This document shows, one piece after another, positions 25,711-33,186 of a stretch of 37,971 nucleotides of DNA (position 1 is the first letter of the stretch; every line of letters starts with the position of its first letter). Location of the stretch: NCBI GenBank assembly GCA_030651305.1, contig JAUSCI010000004.1, positions 1 to 37,971 of the forward strand, written 5' to 3'. Made by a program: the position numbers and the translations under genes. The DNA is from Sulfuritalea sp. (GTDB taxonomy: Bacteria > Pseudomonadota > Gammaproteobacteria > Burkholderiales > Rhodocyclaceae). Under the pieces are notes generated by a model, which was not told where the DNA came from, did not search any database, and worked only from the letters and a program-made list of their open reading frames with translations.

Positions 25711-26711
25711 ACGCCATTCCTCTCGGGCCCCTGATGTTCGATATTGCCGGTCTGGAACTGTCCGCCCTTGACCGCGAACGTCTGGCGCACCCTCTTGCCG
25801 GTGGCGTGATCCTGTTCGCCCGCAACTACCGCGATCCGCAGCAGCTCACCGCGCTGTGTTCGGCCATCCATGCCCTGCGCAGGCCGGCATTGCCGATTGT
25901 CATCGATCACGAAGGCGGACGCGTGCAGCGCTGTCGCGAGGGCTTTACCCATGTCCCGGCGATGCGCAGTCTCGGCGAATTGTGGGATCGTGATGCCGCG
26001 GCAGCGCGTGTCGCCGCAACCGATATCGGCTATCTGCTAGCGGCGGAACTGCGCGCCTGCGGCGTCGATTTTTCCTTCACGCCGGTGCTCGATCTCGATT
26101 GGGGCCCCAGCGGTGTCATCGGTGATCGGGCCTTTCACCGCGATCCGGCGGCGGTTACGGAATTGGCCGGAGCCTTGATTGACGGTCTGCGGGCGGCCGG
26201 CATGCGCTGTTGCGGCAAGCACTTCCCCGGCCATGGCTGGGTCGCGGCGGACTCCCATCTGGCAATTCCGGTCGACGAGCGCAGCCTGGCCGAAATGGCG
26301 CCCGACTTGCACCCGTATCGGCATCTCAAACTCGATGCGGTGATGCCGGCCCATGTCATCTATCCGCAGGTCGATTCACGTCCGGCCGGTTTTTCACTGG
26401 TATGGATAGACATGTTGCGCAATGAACTCGCCTTCGACGGCGTGATCTTCAGCGACGATCTGTCGATGGAGGGCGCCAGTTTTGCCGGCGACATGGTCCA
26501 TCGCGCCGAAGCCGCGTGGGCGGCCGGCTGCGATGTGCTGCTGGTATGCAACGCGCCGGATGCCGTGGCAAGCGTGCTGGAGAACTGGAAGCCGGAAGCC
26601 GATCCAGTGCGCTCAGCGAGGCTGGCGCGTCTTTCACCGCCGGCCGGCTGGCAGCAGGATGCCGCGCGCTACGCGGCCGGCAAGGCGGCGGTGGAGAGTT
26701 TCACCGCCTGA
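25707..26711 (+). CDS. nagZ: Beta-N-acetylhexosaminidase NagZ
   Basis: NagZ is a cytoplasmic family-3 glycosidase that removes N-acetylglucosamine from recycled muropeptides. The 334-residue protein has G-G-V-I-L-F-A-R-N-Y, I-D-H-E-G-G-R-V-Q-R, the K-H-F-P-G-H-G loop followed by D-S-H-L (the catalytic His), and F-S-D-D-L-S-M-E-G-A with the nucleophile Asp. It overlaps acpS and is the last gene of the lepA-to-nagZ run. A repeat copy begins 12 bp after its stop. Confidence 0.96.
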   Translation: MNAIPLGPLMFDIAGLELSALDRERLAHPLAGGVILFARNYRDPQQLTALCSAIHALRRPALPIVIDHEGGRVQRCREGFTHVPAMRSLGELWDRDAAAARVAATDIGYLLAAELRACGVDFSFTPVLDLDWGPSGVIGDRAFHRDPAAVTELAGALIDGLRAAGMRCCGKHFPGHGWVAADSHLAIPVDERSLAEMAPDLHPYRHLKLDAVMPAHVIYPQVDSRPAGFSLVWIDMLRNELAFDGVIFSDDLSMEGASFAGDMVHRAEAAWAAGCDVLLVCNAPDAVASVLENWKPEADPVRSARLARLSPPAGWQQDAARYAAGKAAVESFTA

Positions 26712-26722
26712 GGGCGCGGGTT

Positions 26723-26750
26723 GCAAGAGTCGGCGCTGGTGGCACGGCGG
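26723..26750 (+). repeat. Dispersed short repeat, copy C (after nagZ)
   Basis: GCAAGAGTCGGCGCTGG, then TGG, then CACGGCGG. It differs from copy D (37923-37950) at a few positions and shares the core with copies A and B. It lies 12 bp after the nagZ stop. Confidence 0.7.
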
Positions 26751-26789
26751 TGAAGGCTGCAAGCAAGGGGCTCACCCATCTCGTCTCGC

Positions 26790-26899
26790 TCACAGCCAGC
26801 GCCGGACCGAGCGCTGGTAGGCCGCGTATTCGTCGCCGAAGTGAGCTACATGGCGGCAGCCAGGATCAGGCCGACGGCTAGCTGCGGGACTTTGAGCTC
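26790..26899 (-). pseudogene. Isoprenylcysteine carboxyl-methyltransferase family, deleted relic
   Basis: The minus strand from 26899 encodes E-L-K-V-P-Q-L-A-V-G-L-I-L-A-A-A-M and then TAG, like the N-terminus of small ICMT-family membrane methyltransferases (E-L-K-I-P-P-x-x-V). In another frame, codons ending at the TGA at 26790-26792 spell H-F-G-D-E-Y-A-A-Y-Q-R-S-V-R-R-W-L, the family's C-terminal end. The roughly 120-150 residues between are gone, so a large deletion joined both ends. No start codon remains. Recognised by eye from the two ends; a homology search would confirm it. Confidence 0.55.
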
Positions 26900-26995
26900 A
26901 CGAGGGTGATCTTGGCGCTGAAGCCGGAGGTGGAATGTCGACGGATGGAAAATCCATCGCAATTCGCGCTCCTCGACAATCGGACAATGGAAGGC

Positions 26996-27490
26996 TCAGG
27001 CATCAGCGGGCCGGAGTTCCACCTCGGCCTCGATTTCCACCGGAATATTGAAAGGCAGTTCGGCCAGACCTACGGCAGTGCGGGCATGGGCGCCGCGCTC
27101 AGGGCCGAAGACTTCCAGGATCAGATCCGTGAAGCCGTTGATGACTGCCGGCTGGCGGTTGAAGCCGGGCGCCGAGTTGACCATGCCGAAGACGCGGGTC
27201 CATGCCGCAATGCGCTCCAGGCTGCCCAACTCCCTCTTGAGGCTGCCGAGGATGGCCAGTCCGGTGAGCCGCGCCGCTAAACAGGCCTGTTCCTGCGTCA
27301 CCGTTGCACCGACCTTGCCCAACGGTTGGGCGAGGCTACCGTCGGCATTGGTCGGCCCGTGGCCGGAGATGATGGCACGCGAGCCGACGATGCGGACCCA
27401 GGGGAAGGGCAGGCTCACGCCTGGCGGGAGCTGCAGGGGCTGCGGCAGGACGTAGCCAAGTGCGGCAAGGCGTTCTTCGACAGTGGGCAT
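26996..27490 (-). CDS. RidA (YjgF/YER057c/UK114) family protein
   Basis: RidA-type proteins hydrolyse reactive enamines/imines, though this branch is less characterised. The 164-residue protein is longer than the 128-residue archetype. It has M-P-T-V-E-E-R-L-A-A-L-G-Y-V-L-P, I-I-S-G-H-G-P-T, A-R-L-T-G-L-A-I-L-G-S-L, and V-G-L-A-E-L-P-F-N-I-P-V-E-I-E-A-E-V-E-L. That resembles the Atu1372-like subgroup with a G-x-G-P motif. I start at M-P-T-V (27490) because the upstream residues look random. Neighbours do not suggest a pathway. Confidence 0.85.
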   Translation of the reverse strand: MPTVEERLAALGYVLPQPLQLPPGVSLPFPWVRIVGSRAIISGHGPTNADGSLAQPLGKVGATVTQEQACLAARLTGLAILGSLKRELGSLERIAAWTRVFGMVNSAPGFNRQPAVINGFTDLILEVFGPERGAHARTAVGLAELPFNIPVEIEAEVELRPADA

Positions 27491-27627
27491 GGGATGGCTC
27501 CGTGGGGTTCGAGATTGTGCAGCCTGAGGGATTTCAACGGTGGCGAGCAGTTCAAGCTCGGCGGGTGTCGTTAGGTGCGAGTAATGCAGTCTGACGTCGT
27601 GCGTCAAATGCCGGCGGAGCCGGCCGG

Positions 27628-28119
27628 CTACGCGCACGGGTTAGATGGCTGGCCGTCAATCCGGTAGGACCACATCCCCTTTTTTCTGGTGAACTGGCCG
27701 GAGAGATCGCCCGGGATCTGCCATGACAGCATCGTTGGTCGCCGATGCGGATTCCGGATAACGGTCAAGCTGCCATCGACGAAAGATTCTGGCTGAAGAT
27801 ATGGGGCCATGATGGCGGACCGATAGATCCATCGATCGGCGACATCTATCACAAGAAGTTGCTGTCGAAGGCCCCTCCAGAAAGTGTTAACAAACTGCGG
27901 CACCACCAGGAAGCGGGAGTCCGGAGACCAAAGAAACACGGGGCTGCAGCGATCCAAATGGAGACCTGCCGAAAGGCAAAGCGTGCCATTCGTGGGGCTG
28001 CCCATGGAGATCTCCCAAGTGGGATTGATCTCGGCCACAAAGGCGTGATCCGGCGACTCTGCACGGAAGCTGCCCCGCCAAAGCGGTGAGGTCTCTCGAA
28101 GTCGATCCTCGCGCGACAT
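27628..28119 (-). CDS. Hypothetical protein, function not recognised
   Basis: This 163-residue protein has a recognisable conserved-looking core. S-P-L-W-R-G-S-F-R-A-E-S-P-D is followed by S-M-G-S-P-T-N-G-T-L-C-L-S, W-S-P-D-S-R-F-L-V-V-P-Q, Q-Q-L-L-V-I-D-V, and Q-P-E-S-F-V-D-G. The W-S-P-D-S-R-F pattern resembles single blades of beta-propellers. I recall similar conserved hypothetical proteins but cannot name a function. It has no signal peptide or membrane segment. Codon use is less GC-rich than its neighbours. The start at 28119 lacks a clear ribosome site. Confidence 0.6.
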   Translation of the reverse strand: MSREDRLRETSPLWRGSFRAESPDHAFVAEINPTWEISMGSPTNGTLCLSAGLHLDRCSPVFLWSPDSRFLVVPQFVNTFWRGLRQQLLVIDVADRWIYRSAIMAPYLQPESFVDGSLTVIRNPHRRPTMLSWQIPGDLSGQFTRKKGMWSYRIDGQPSNPCA

Positions 28120-28290
28120 GTTGTTCGACCCCCTTAGCGTTTACCGGCGCTGCGCGACTTCATCGCGTAGCGCCCATTGGAATGACGGGTTCGCTTTCAT
28201 TGAGCTACGGGGCGGCTTGCCGGGTTGGCCTCCATGTTCGCCCAATTATAGGGGTCAGCATCGGTCTTGTTTCCGAATGCGCATCAGTCA

Positions 28291-28315
28291 CCGTGGCGCT
28301 GGCGCCGACTCTTGC
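28291..28315 (-). repeat. Dispersed short repeat, copy F (directly after the EamA stop)
   Basis: On the minus strand it reads GCAAGAGTCGGCGC, then a variable CAGCGC, then CACGG. The first 14 bases equal copy C. It begins immediately after the EamA TGA. The variable middle makes it weaker than A-D. Confidence 0.5.
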
Positions 28316-29242
28316 TCACACCTCAATGCGACCGACCTTGCTGCGCTGGTGGCGATTGTTGGCGATCAGCGCGATCAGTACGATGGCGGCGCCCATCAGT
28401 TCGAGGGCTTCGGGGCGGCGGCCCTGATAGATCGCGATCAGGTAGGTGATGACCGGGGTGAAGTTGGCGAACAGGCCCGCGTTCAAGGGGCCGAGCTTGG
28501 CGACGCCCATGTTCCAGAACAGGATGCCGAACACCGAGACGCAGAAGACGATGAAGGACAGTTGCGGCCAGACTTCGATCATCTTCGCCGGGCTCGGCGG
28601 GTGGCTGTGGCCGGCCAGCGTGGCGATGATGAGCGCGACCGCGATGCCGACACATCCCAGCGCGCACGACAGCGCGCTGTAACGCACCGGCGACCAGCCG
28701 GGGAACTGCTGCCCGCCCAGCGTGTAGGCGGTCCAGAACAGCGAGGCGAGGAAGACCAGGCCGTTGCCCAGCGCGTCGCCGCCGACCAGCCGCGTGACGT
28801 CGCCGGCGGTGATGACGAATAGTTCGCCGACCAGCGCCAGTCCGATGGCGCCGAGCGTGAAGTTGTCGGGCCGGCGATGCGTACGCCACCACTGGAACAG
28901 CGCGACCTGGATCGGGCCCAGGGCGAGGATCATGCCGCTGATCTCGGGGCGCGTCAGCTTGAGGCCCTCCATCAGGCAGACGCCGAAGCCGGCGAAGCCG
29001 AGGCTGCCGAACAGGGCGATCTTCCACAGGTGGCCTTCGGTGCGCAGGGCGGCCGCGCCTTCCCGGAACCAGAGCAGGCCGATGAAGACCATGGACGCGG
29101 TGACGAAGCGCATCGCCGTCAGCCAATACGGGTCGACTGCCTGCAGGGCAGACTTGCCGACCGGCAGGAAGGCGCCCCAGATGGCGATCACCAGCAGCAT
29201 GTAGAGCGTGCCGCGGCGGTGGTTGCGGTGCTCGGGAGTCAT
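28316..29242 (-). CDS. EamA/DMT-family transporter
   Basis: The 308-residue protein alternates hydrophobic stretches that give about ten membrane helices in two homologous EamA halves (residues 13-145 and 160-300). The first helix has M-L-L-V-I-A-I-W-G-A-F-L-P-V-G-K-S-A, the usual opening. The second half has F-W-T-A-Y-T-L-G-G and L-F-A-N-F-T-P-V-I-T-Y-L-I-A-I. It is probably a metabolite or drug exporter of unknown substrate. The start is M-T-P-E-H-R-N at 29242. It follows the spermidine-synthase-like gene after 7 bp, so the two may be co-transcribed; polyamine export is only a guess. Confidence 0.88.
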   Translation of the reverse strand: MTPEHRNHRRGTLYMLLVIAIWGAFLPVGKSALQAVDPYWLTAMRFVTASMVFIGLLWFREGAAALRTEGHLWKIALFGSLGFAGFGVCLMEGLKLTRPEISGMILALGPIQVALFQWWRTHRRPDNFTLGAIGLALVGELFVITAGDVTRLVGGDALGNGLVFLASLFWTAYTLGGQQFPGWSPVRYSALSCALGCVGIAVALIIATLAGHSHPPSPAKMIEVWPQLSFIVFCVSVFGILFWNMGVAKLGPLNAGLFANFTPVITYLIAIYQGRRPEALELMGAAIVLIALIANNRHQRSKVGRIEV

Positions 29243-29249
29243 CGGGAAT

Positions 29250-29996
29250 TCACAACTGCAGCATACCGCCGGCAAGGTGCCGCGATTGTGCGAGCCGGGC
29301 CAGCGTCGGCAGCAGGTTGAGGCCGGTTTCCCGCTTCAGGTGCGTTGCCGCGGCCTTCAGTTGTTCGAGGGACGGCGTGTCGCCAGGGCCGACTTTTCCA
29401 AGCGCAATCGCATTGCCGCTGTCGCAGGAGGGAAACGCAATGGCGCGGCCGTCAAAGGCGTCTTGCAGGCGCGCCACGCTCTTGCTGAAATCCTTGCGCC
29501 GCGACAGCAGGTTCACGCACAGCAAGCCGTCATTGGCCAGCCGGGCGCGACAGTCGAGGTAGAAGGGCAGGGTATCGAGCCGGCCGGCGCGGGCGTCGGC
29601 ATCGAAGCCGTCGACCAGGATCAGGTCGTAGCGCAGCTTCGAGCGGATCATGAAATCGGCGCCGTCGCCATGGCGGATATCGATGCGCGCCGGATCGTCG
29701 GGCAGCCTGAAAAACTGCCGGGCGGCGGCGGTTACGCGCGGATCGATTTCGACCACGGTCAGCTTTGCCCGTGGCCGGTGGCGGTAGAGAAACTTGGTCA
29801 CCGAAGCCGCGCCCAGCCCAACCTGCAACACCTTGCGCGGCCACGCGTCGTCGTGCAGCAGCAGCGGCAGCATCATCTCGCGGGTGTAGTCCAGTTCCAG
29901 CGCAAACGGCCGCGCGATGCGCATTGCGCCCTGGATCCAGCTCGAACCGAAATGCAGGTAGCGGACGCCCGCCTCCTCGCTGATGTCGATGTCCAT
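29250..29996 (-). CDS. Spermidine synthase-like (SpeE-fold) methyltransferase-family protein
   Basis: This 248-residue protein has the spermidine synthase Rossmann core: V-L-Q-V-G-L-G-A-A-S-V-T-K-F-L, then L-T-V-V-E-I-D-P-R-V, then R-H-G-D-G-A-D-F, and D-L-I-L-V-D-G-F-D-A-D. Classic SpeE has longer N-terminal beta structure and a G-G-G-D-G motif; here the loop reads Q-V-G-L-G-A, so it may be a SpeE-like protein of other function. Codons for K-V-G-P-G-D-T-P (29373-29397) match the dispersed repeat. EamA follows 7 bp downstream and hslO lies upstream. Confidence 0.8.
   Translation of the reverse strand: MDIDISEEAGVRYLHFGSSWIQGAMRIARPFALELDYTREMMLPLLLHDDAWPRKVLQVGLGAASVTKFLYRHRPRAKLTVVEIDPRVTAAARQFFRLPDDPARIDIRHGDGADFMIRSKLRYDLILVDGFDADARAGRLDTLPFYLDCRARLANDGLLCVNLLSRRKDFSKSVARLQDAFDGRAIAFPSCDSGNAIALGKVGPGDTPSLEQLKAAATHLKRETGLNLLPTLARLAQSRHLAGGMLQL
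29373..29397 (-). repeat. Dispersed short repeat, copy G (inside the SpeE-like gene)
   Basis: On the minus strand it reads AAAAGTCGGC, C, CTGGCGACACG, C, CG. This differs from copy B at only two positions over 24 bases. In the gene's frame it spells K-V-G-P-G-D-T-P, the same frame as in recO. Confidence 0.65.
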
Positions 29997-30041
29997 TTCA
30001 GCAGGCCCGCGGTGCGGCTGGAATCCGGATGCGAGCTTCCT

Positions 30042-30902
30042 TCAATGTAGCAGCCGCCCATCGGGCGGAAACAGCTCGTCGACGATTTCAGTGCCGAAGC
30101 GATATTCGTGGCCGCAGATCTCGTCTTCGATGGCGATGATCTCGGCATCGTCAAGCATGGCCTCGACTTCTTCGCGGCCCAGCGAGATGAGCATGTTGCG
30201 CACCTTCTCTTCGTCGCGCGGACAATGCCAGATGGCTTGCCGCGGCGCGAAGAGGCGCACCTTTTCTTCGCCGAAAAGTCGCGTCAGGAGAGCGTCCGGC
30301 GGCAGCGCCAGTTCCTCGGCATGCACGGTGGCGGCGAGTTGCTGGATGCGGTTCCAGCCGTCCGCATCGCGCAAATCGGCATCCGGCAGCTTTTGCAGAA
30401 ACAGTCCGCAGGCAGTGTCGGCCGTTGCCGCCAGCCACAGGCGGGCCGGCTGCTGTTCGGACTGCTCCAGGTAGTGTTCGAAGATCGCTGCCAACGTACC
30501 GCCGACGATCGGCACCACGCTCTGGTAGGGGGCCTCCGCCGTCTCCGGTTGCAGCGTCAGCACCAGCCGGCCGTCGCCGAGCAAGTCGCCGACGCCGGCG
30601 ACATGGGCAGCGGCGTCGGCTGTCAGTTCGCTCTTGGCCATGCCGCGCAGTTGCAGTTGCTCATTGCAATCCATCACCAGCATCGACACCGCGCCGTGGC
30701 CCTGCAACTGGAAGCTCAAGCGGCCGGGGGTCTTCAGGTTGCTGCCGATCAGCGCGGTGACCGCAGCCAGTTCGCCGAGCAATTCGCGCACCGGCGCCGC
30801 ATAGTTGCGCCGGCTGGTCATCGCCGCCCAGGACGGGCCGAGTTGCACCAGCACACCGCGGATATCGAGGTCTTCCAGCAGGAAGCCGTGAACCGAGTCC
30901 AT
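30042..30902 (-). CDS. hslO: Hsp33-family chaperone HslO with half its zinc cysteines missing
   Basis: Hsp33 is a redox-activated holdase. In E. coli four Cys (C-x-C and C-x2-C near the C-terminus) bind zinc when reduced. The 286-residue protein matches the Hsp33 fold: L-L-G-E-L-A-A-V-T-A-L-I-G, G-H-G-A-V-S-M-L-V, V-G-G-T-L-A-A-I-F-E-H-Y-L-E-Q-S-E-Q, and L-G-R-E-E-V-E-A-M-L. The zinc region reads W-H-C-P-R-D at 225-230 and D-E-I-C-G-H-E-Y-R-F at 260-269. Only C227 and C263 remain; the partner positions are Arg229 and Asp260. Sensing by zinc release is therefore probably altered or lost. Its ATG shares one base with the ArsC-like stop. Confidence 0.88.
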   Translation of the reverse strand: MDSVHGFLLEDLDIRGVLVQLGPSWAAMTSRRNYAAPVRELLGELAAVTALIGSNLKTPGRLSFQLQGHGAVSMLVMDCNEQLQLRGMAKSELTADAAAHVAGVGDLLGDGRLVLTLQPETAEAPYQSVVPIVGGTLAAIFEHYLEQSEQQPARLWLAATADTACGLFLQKLPDADLRDADGWNRIQQLAATVHAEELALPPDALLTRLFGEEKVRLFAPRQAIWHCPRDEEKVRNMLISLGREEVEAMLDDAEIIAIEDEICGHEYRFGTEIVDELFPPDGRLLH

Positions 30903-31246
30903 CAGCGCACGAAGCTGTCGAACACGGTCGGATCGAAACCCACCAGAAATTTTTCGCCGTTTTCCACTACCGGGCGACGGATTACGCTGGAGTGTTCCAT
31001 CATCAACGCCACGGCCTGCGCCTGGGTGGTGATGGCCTGCTGTCCGGGCGTCAGCTTGCGCCAGGTGGGGCCTTTGGTATTCACCAGCGTCTGCCAGCCC
31101 ATCGTGCGGCACCACAGCACCAGACGGTCGCGCGGCACGCCCTGTTTCTTGTAGTCGTGGAATTCGTAGCTGATGCCGTTGGACTCGCACCAGGCAAAGG
31201 CTTTCTTCATGGTGTCGCAGTTCTTGATGCCGTAGATTTTTATCAT
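30902..31246 (-). CDS. ArsC-family reductase (Spx/YffB-like)
   Basis: A 114-residue thioredoxin-fold protein that starts M-I-K-I-Y-G-I-K-N-C-D-T-M-K-K, the YffB/ArsC-like opening. It has one active-site Cys (C10) followed by D-T. It continues with Y-E-F-H-D-Y-K-K-Q-G, W-Q-T-L-V-N-T-K-G-P-T-W-R-K-L, and S-V-I-R-R-P-V-V-E. True arsenate reduction is doubtful for this subgroup; glutathione-linked reduction or regulation is possible. It is translationally coupled to hslO. That places a thiol-active protein beside a chaperone normally switched by thiols. Confidence 0.85.
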   Translation of the reverse strand: MIKIYGIKNCDTMKKAFAWCESNGISYEFHDYKKQGVPRDRLVLWCRTMGWQTLVNTKGPTWRKLTPGQQAITTQAQAVALMMEHSSVIRRPVVENGEKFLVGFDPTVFDSFVR

Positions 31247-31313
31247 TGCAATGCGTCTGGCGGGAAGGGGGAACAGGTGCCGAATCATAGCAAACACGGC
31301 ATAATCGCCTGCC

Positions 31314-32471
31314 ATGAACACATCCATCCTGCTGCGCCGGGTTTTGCCGGCGCTAATCATCGTCGTCCTCGTGGTCGGCGCCTTCTTCTGGTTCACGCGC
31401 GCCAAGCCGGTGGTGGTGGTGCTGAAGAGCGTTGATCGAGGCAATGTCGAATCGACGGTGGTCAATACCCGCGCCGGCACGGTCGAAGCCTGCCTGCGCA
31501 CCCGCCTGTCGACCATCATGGGCGGGCGCATCGAATTCCTCGGCGTCAAGGAAGGCGACAAGGTGAAGAAGGGCCAGCTTCTGTTGAAGCTGTGGAACGA
31601 CGACCAGAAGGCGCAGCAGACGCTTGCCGAAGCCCAGCGCGCGGTGTCCGCGCAGCGGGTCAAGGAGGTATGCACCACCGCCGCCAGCGCAACGCGCGAG
31701 GCCGAGCGCCAGACCTCGCTGCGTGCCAGGGGCTACGTCTCCGAGGCGCGCGAGGATGCCGCGCGCAGCGAAGCCGACGCCCGCCGCGCCGGTTGCGACA
31801 CGGCACGCGCCGATGTTACTCAGGCCGCGGCGCGGGTCGGCGTGACCAGGGTGGAGCAGGGCCGCATGGTGCTCTATGCGCCCTTCGACGGCACCGTGGC
31901 GAAGATCGTCGGCGAACTCGGCGAGTATTCGACGCCTTCGCCGCCGGGCGTGCCGACGCCGCCGGCGATCGACCTGATCGATGATTCCTGTCTTTACGTC
32001 AAGGCGCCGATGGACGAGGTCGATGCGCCGAAGATCAGGGCCGGCCTGCCGGTGCGCGTCTCGCTCGACGCCCTGCCCAAGCAGCCGCTGCAAGGCAAGG
32101 TGCGGCGCGTGGCGCCCTATGTCTCGGCGGTGGAGAAGCAGGCCCGCACCGTCGACGTCGAAGTCGATTTCGACATGCCGGCCACGGGCAATCTGCTGGT
32201 CGGCTACAGCGCCGATGTCGAGATCGTGCTCGGCGGCCGGCAGAACGTGGTGCGCGTACCGACCGCGGCGCTGATCGAAGGCAGCAAGGTGATGGTGCTG
32301 AACGCCGACAGCGGCAAGCTCGAAGAGCGCAAGGTCAAGGCCGGCATCACCAACTGGGAGTTCACTGAAATCGTCGACGGGCTGGCCGCGGGCGAGCGCA
32401 TCGTCATTTCGCTGGAGCGCGAGGGCGTGAAAGTCGGCGCCAGGGCCACGGCGGACGACAAATCGAAATAG
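31314..32471 (+). CDS. MacA-like periplasmic adaptor (membrane fusion protein)
   Basis: The adaptor of a tripartite ABC export system, 385 residues. An N-terminal membrane anchor (V-L-P-A-L-I-I-V-V-L-V-V-G-A-F-F-W, about residues 10-27) precedes the lipoyl half (G-G-R-I-E-F-L-G-V-K-E-G-D-K-V-K-K-G-Q-L-L-L). Next come a coiled-coil hairpin (A-E-A-Q-R-A, R-E-A-E-R-Q-T-S-L), the second lipoyl half (A-P-F-D-G-T-V-A-K), and a beta-barrel with V-R-V-P-T-A-A-L-I-E-G. The ATPase gene starts one base after its stop. No TolC-like outer-membrane gene is nearby. The final segment, V-K-V-G-A-R-A-T-A, resembles the dispersed repeat (22/27). Confidence 0.9.
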   Translation: MNTSILLRRVLPALIIVVLVVGAFFWFTRAKPVVVVLKSVDRGNVESTVVNTRAGTVEACLRTRLSTIMGGRIEFLGVKEGDKVKKGQLLLKLWNDDQKAQQTLAEAQRAVSAQRVKEVCTTAASATREAERQTSLRARGYVSEAREDAARSEADARRAGCDTARADVTQAAARVGVTRVEQGRMVLYAPFDGTVAKIVGELGEYSTPSPPGVPTPPAIDLIDDSCLYVKAPMDEVDAPKIRAGLPVRVSLDALPKQPLQGKVRRVAPYVSAVEKQARTVDVEVDFDMPATGNLLVGYSADVEIVLGGRQNVVRVPTAALIEGSKVMVLNADSGKLEERKVKAGITNWEFTEIVDGLAAGERIVISLEREGVKVGARATADDKSK

Positions 32472-32472
32472 C

Positions 32473-33177
32473 ATGAGCGTCATTCAGCTGGCTGGCATCG
32501 AGCGCGTCTTCCATCTGGGCGACAGCGTGGTGCACGCGCTGAGCCGCCTCGACGTCAGCATCGAGGCCGGCGAATACGTGGCGATCATGGGGCCGTCGGG
32601 TTCCGGCAAATCGACCCTGCTCAACCTGCTCGGGCTGCTCGACCGGCCCGATGCCGGCTCCTATCGTCTCGAAGGCCGCGACGTCACGACGCTCTCGCCG
32701 GACGAACAGGCGGCCGTGCGCAGCCAGCGCATCGGCTTCGTCTTCCAGAGTTTCCATCTGGTGCCGCGCCTCACCGCAGCGGAGAACGTCGCCCTGCCCA
32801 TGATGCTGGCCGGCATCCCGGCGGCGGAGCGGGCGCAGCGGGTGGCGCAGGCGCTCAAGGATTTCGGCCTCGACCAGCGCGCCGACCATCGTCCTGACCA
32901 GCTCTCCGGCGGCCAGCGGCAGCGCGTCGCCATTGCCCGTGCCACCATCATGCAGCCCGCCGTGCTGCTGGCCGACGAGCCGACCGGCAACCTCGACCGC
33001 GCCACCGGCGACGACGTCATCCACCTGCTGGAAGCGCTCAACGGGCGCGGCATGACGCTGATCATCGTCACCCACGACCCGAAGATCGGCACCCGGGCAG
33101 GGAGGCAACTGATGATGGAAGACGGCGAACTGAAAAGCGACAGCGCACGGCCATCGGCGGCAGTCGCAGCGACCTGA
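32473..33177 (+). CDS. MacB/LolD-type ABC transporter ATPase
   Basis: The 234-residue ATPase has Walker A G-P-S-G-S-G-K-S-T (residues 40-48), a Q-loop V-F-Q-S-F-H-L-V, signature L-S-G-G-Q-R-Q-R-V-A-I-A-R-A, Walker B V-L-L-A-D-E-P-T-G-N-L-D and the H-loop V-T-H-D. It is most like MacB/LolD subunits. It serves two permease genes downstream, so one ATPase pair may drive a permease heterodimer. The first permease begins 9 bp after its stop. Confidence 0.94.
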   Translation: MSVIQLAGIERVFHLGDSVVHALSRLDVSIEAGEYVAIMGPSGSGKSTLLNLLGLLDRPDAGSYRLEGRDVTTLSPDEQAAVRSQRIGFVFQSFHLVPRLTAAENVALPMMLAGIPAAERAQRVAQALKDFGLDQRADHRPDQLSGGQRQRVAIARATIMQPAVLLADEPTGNLDRATGDDVIHLLEALNGRGMTLIIVTHDPKIGTRAGRQLMMEDGELKSDSARPSAAVAAT

Positions 33178-33186
33178 GCCAACACC

